Positions 63,477 to 64,000 of a stretch of DNA of 64,000 nt are shown piece after piece. Position numbers and translations under genes: made by a program. Below the pieces are notes generated by a model. That model was given only the letters and a program-made list of their open reading frames with translations. It was not told where the DNA came from and did no database searches. Within the stretch, counting starts at the first letter, position 1, and the number at the start of each line of letters is the position of its first letter. Source of the stretch: Phycisphaerales bacterium PN19_bin_20 (GTDB lineage: Bacteria > Planctomycetota > Phycisphaerae > Phycisphaerales > UBA1924); NCBI GenBank assembly GCA_021173225.1, contig JAJOLK010000015.1, positions 33,387 to 97,386 of the forward strand, written 5' to 3'.

Positions 63477-64000
63477 GCTGCGCCCCCGCCCGATGCCGCG
63501 GCCCCGGCACGCCGCCACGTCAGCAGCAAGCGCTGCGGGAACGCGCGCGTCACCAGCGCGCCAGCCAGCCCCGCGCCGTGCGCCAGCTCAAGCAGCTCGC
63601 CACGCGTGTATGCCCCCCGCACCGAGAGCACCGCGTCGGTATGCACCACCGCGCTGGCCGTTAGCAACCGCGGCACAACCCGCGCCAGCAGCAGCCCGCG
63701 GCGCGACCGCGCCAAGTCACTGACCACCACCATGTGCCGCGCGGCGCGCGCCATCCGCTCCAGCACCAGCCGCACCTCGGGCGGGTCAAGATGGTGCAGG
63801 AACAGCGAACACACCACCGCGTCAAACGAGCTTGCCGCCAGCAGGCCCGCATCATCTTCCACCGCACCCAGCACGTCGCAGCGGTGCAGCTCAAGCCTCA
63901 CGCCCGCCGCCTCGGCCCGCGCTCGCGCCGCCTCCAGCGCCGTCGCGCTCACATCGCACGCCGACAGCGCCAGCGCCACCCCCGCGCGTCGCCCCGCCGC
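63473..64000 (-). CDS. SAM-dependent methyltransferase, N-terminus cut by window edge
   Basis: A class I SAM-dependent methyltransferase; the N-terminal part with motif I lies outside the window. Visible are 'VALALSACDVSATALEAARARAEAAGVRLELHRCDVLG' (post-motif I acidic strand), 'SFDAVVCSLFLHHLDPPEVRLVLERMARAARHMVVVSDLARSRRGLLLARV' (motifs II/III with the LHH segment typical of UbiE/TehB-like enzymes) and a C-terminal cap 'GAYTRGELLELAHGAGLAGALVTRAFPQRLLLTWRR'. It is the first visible gene of the polyketide cassette; UbiE-like methyltransferases commonly accompany type III PKSs. Confidence 0.8.
   Translation of the reverse strand, partial: AAGRRAGVALALSACDVSATALEAARARAEAAGVRLELHRCDVLGAVEDDAGLLAASSFDAVVCSLFLHHLDPPEVRLVLERMARAARHMVVVSDLARSRRGLLLARVVPRLLTASAVVHTDAVLSVRGAYTRGELLELAHGAGLAGALVTRAFPQRLLLTWRRAGAAASGGGAA

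Overview
The window is GC-rich bacterial DNA dominated by flagellar genes. The lineage is inferred, not searched: the gene complement, two parallel beta-helix proteins with a shared 'GPVAPTNKTLQEVEPR' block, a lectin-like secreted protein ending in a short hydrophobic stretch plus 'SRRRRSV', a FmdB-like protein without its N-terminal CxxC, and a methyltransferase/FAD-enzyme/type III polyketide synthase cassette together suggest a planctomycete of the Phycisphaerae type.

Layout. (1) About 1-14.2 kb, minus strand: a rod/basal-body/hook operon read flgB-flgC-fliE-fliF-fliG-fliH-fliI-fliJ-motE-like-fliK-flgD-flagellar operon protein-flgE, continuing into folK and a truncated secreted protein. (2) 14.4-17.9 kb, minus: an NtrC-type sigma-54 activator, a soluble histidine kinase (FlrC/FlrB-like pair) and a FlgN-like helical protein. 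(3) 18.1-25.0 kb, minus: a cell-envelope operon (small conserved protein, LolA-like lipoprotein, RDD membrane protein, membrane-anchored TPR protein). (4) 25.1-29.1 kb, minus: cinA, pyruvate kinase and a SpoIIE-type phosphatase. (5) 29.15-30.3 kb: a 1.2-kb gene-free stretch of lower GC. (6) 30.3-42.5 kb: housekeeping genes (ileS, tRNA-Tyr, coaE, a PH-domain protein, hpt, ppa, pgi, fmdB-like) with two beta-helix proteins and a lectin-like protein. (7) 42.6-59.8 kb, plus: the second flagellar block, small gene-flgF-flgG-flgA-flgH-flgI-flgJ-flgN-flgK-flgL-fliW-csrA-three flagellins. (8) xerC/D-like recombinase, then on the minus strand a type III polyketide synthase cassette that runs off the end.

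How it fits together. I found four close matches to the sigma-54 promoter consensus (TGGCACG-N4-TTGC), ahead of flgB, the flgF operon, flgI and flgL. The only sigma-54 activator in the window lies directly upstream of flgB, so it is the natural regulator of these early and middle flagellar genes. At flgB, flgI and flgL the start codon falls at about +2 to +4 of the predicted transcript and no Shine-Dalgarno is present, which implies leaderless sigma-54 transcripts; this is the most unusual signal in the window. The flagellin genes instead have long leaders, weak sigma-28-like boxes and an identical ACGGAGG ribosome-binding site that contains the CsrA core motif (ANGGA). With fliW and csrA placed immediately before them, this predicts a FliW-CsrA-flagellin translational switch. 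Flagellar export genes (flhA, flhB, fliP, fliQ, fliR), fliM, fliN, motA, motB, fliD and fliS are not in this window and must lie elsewhere.
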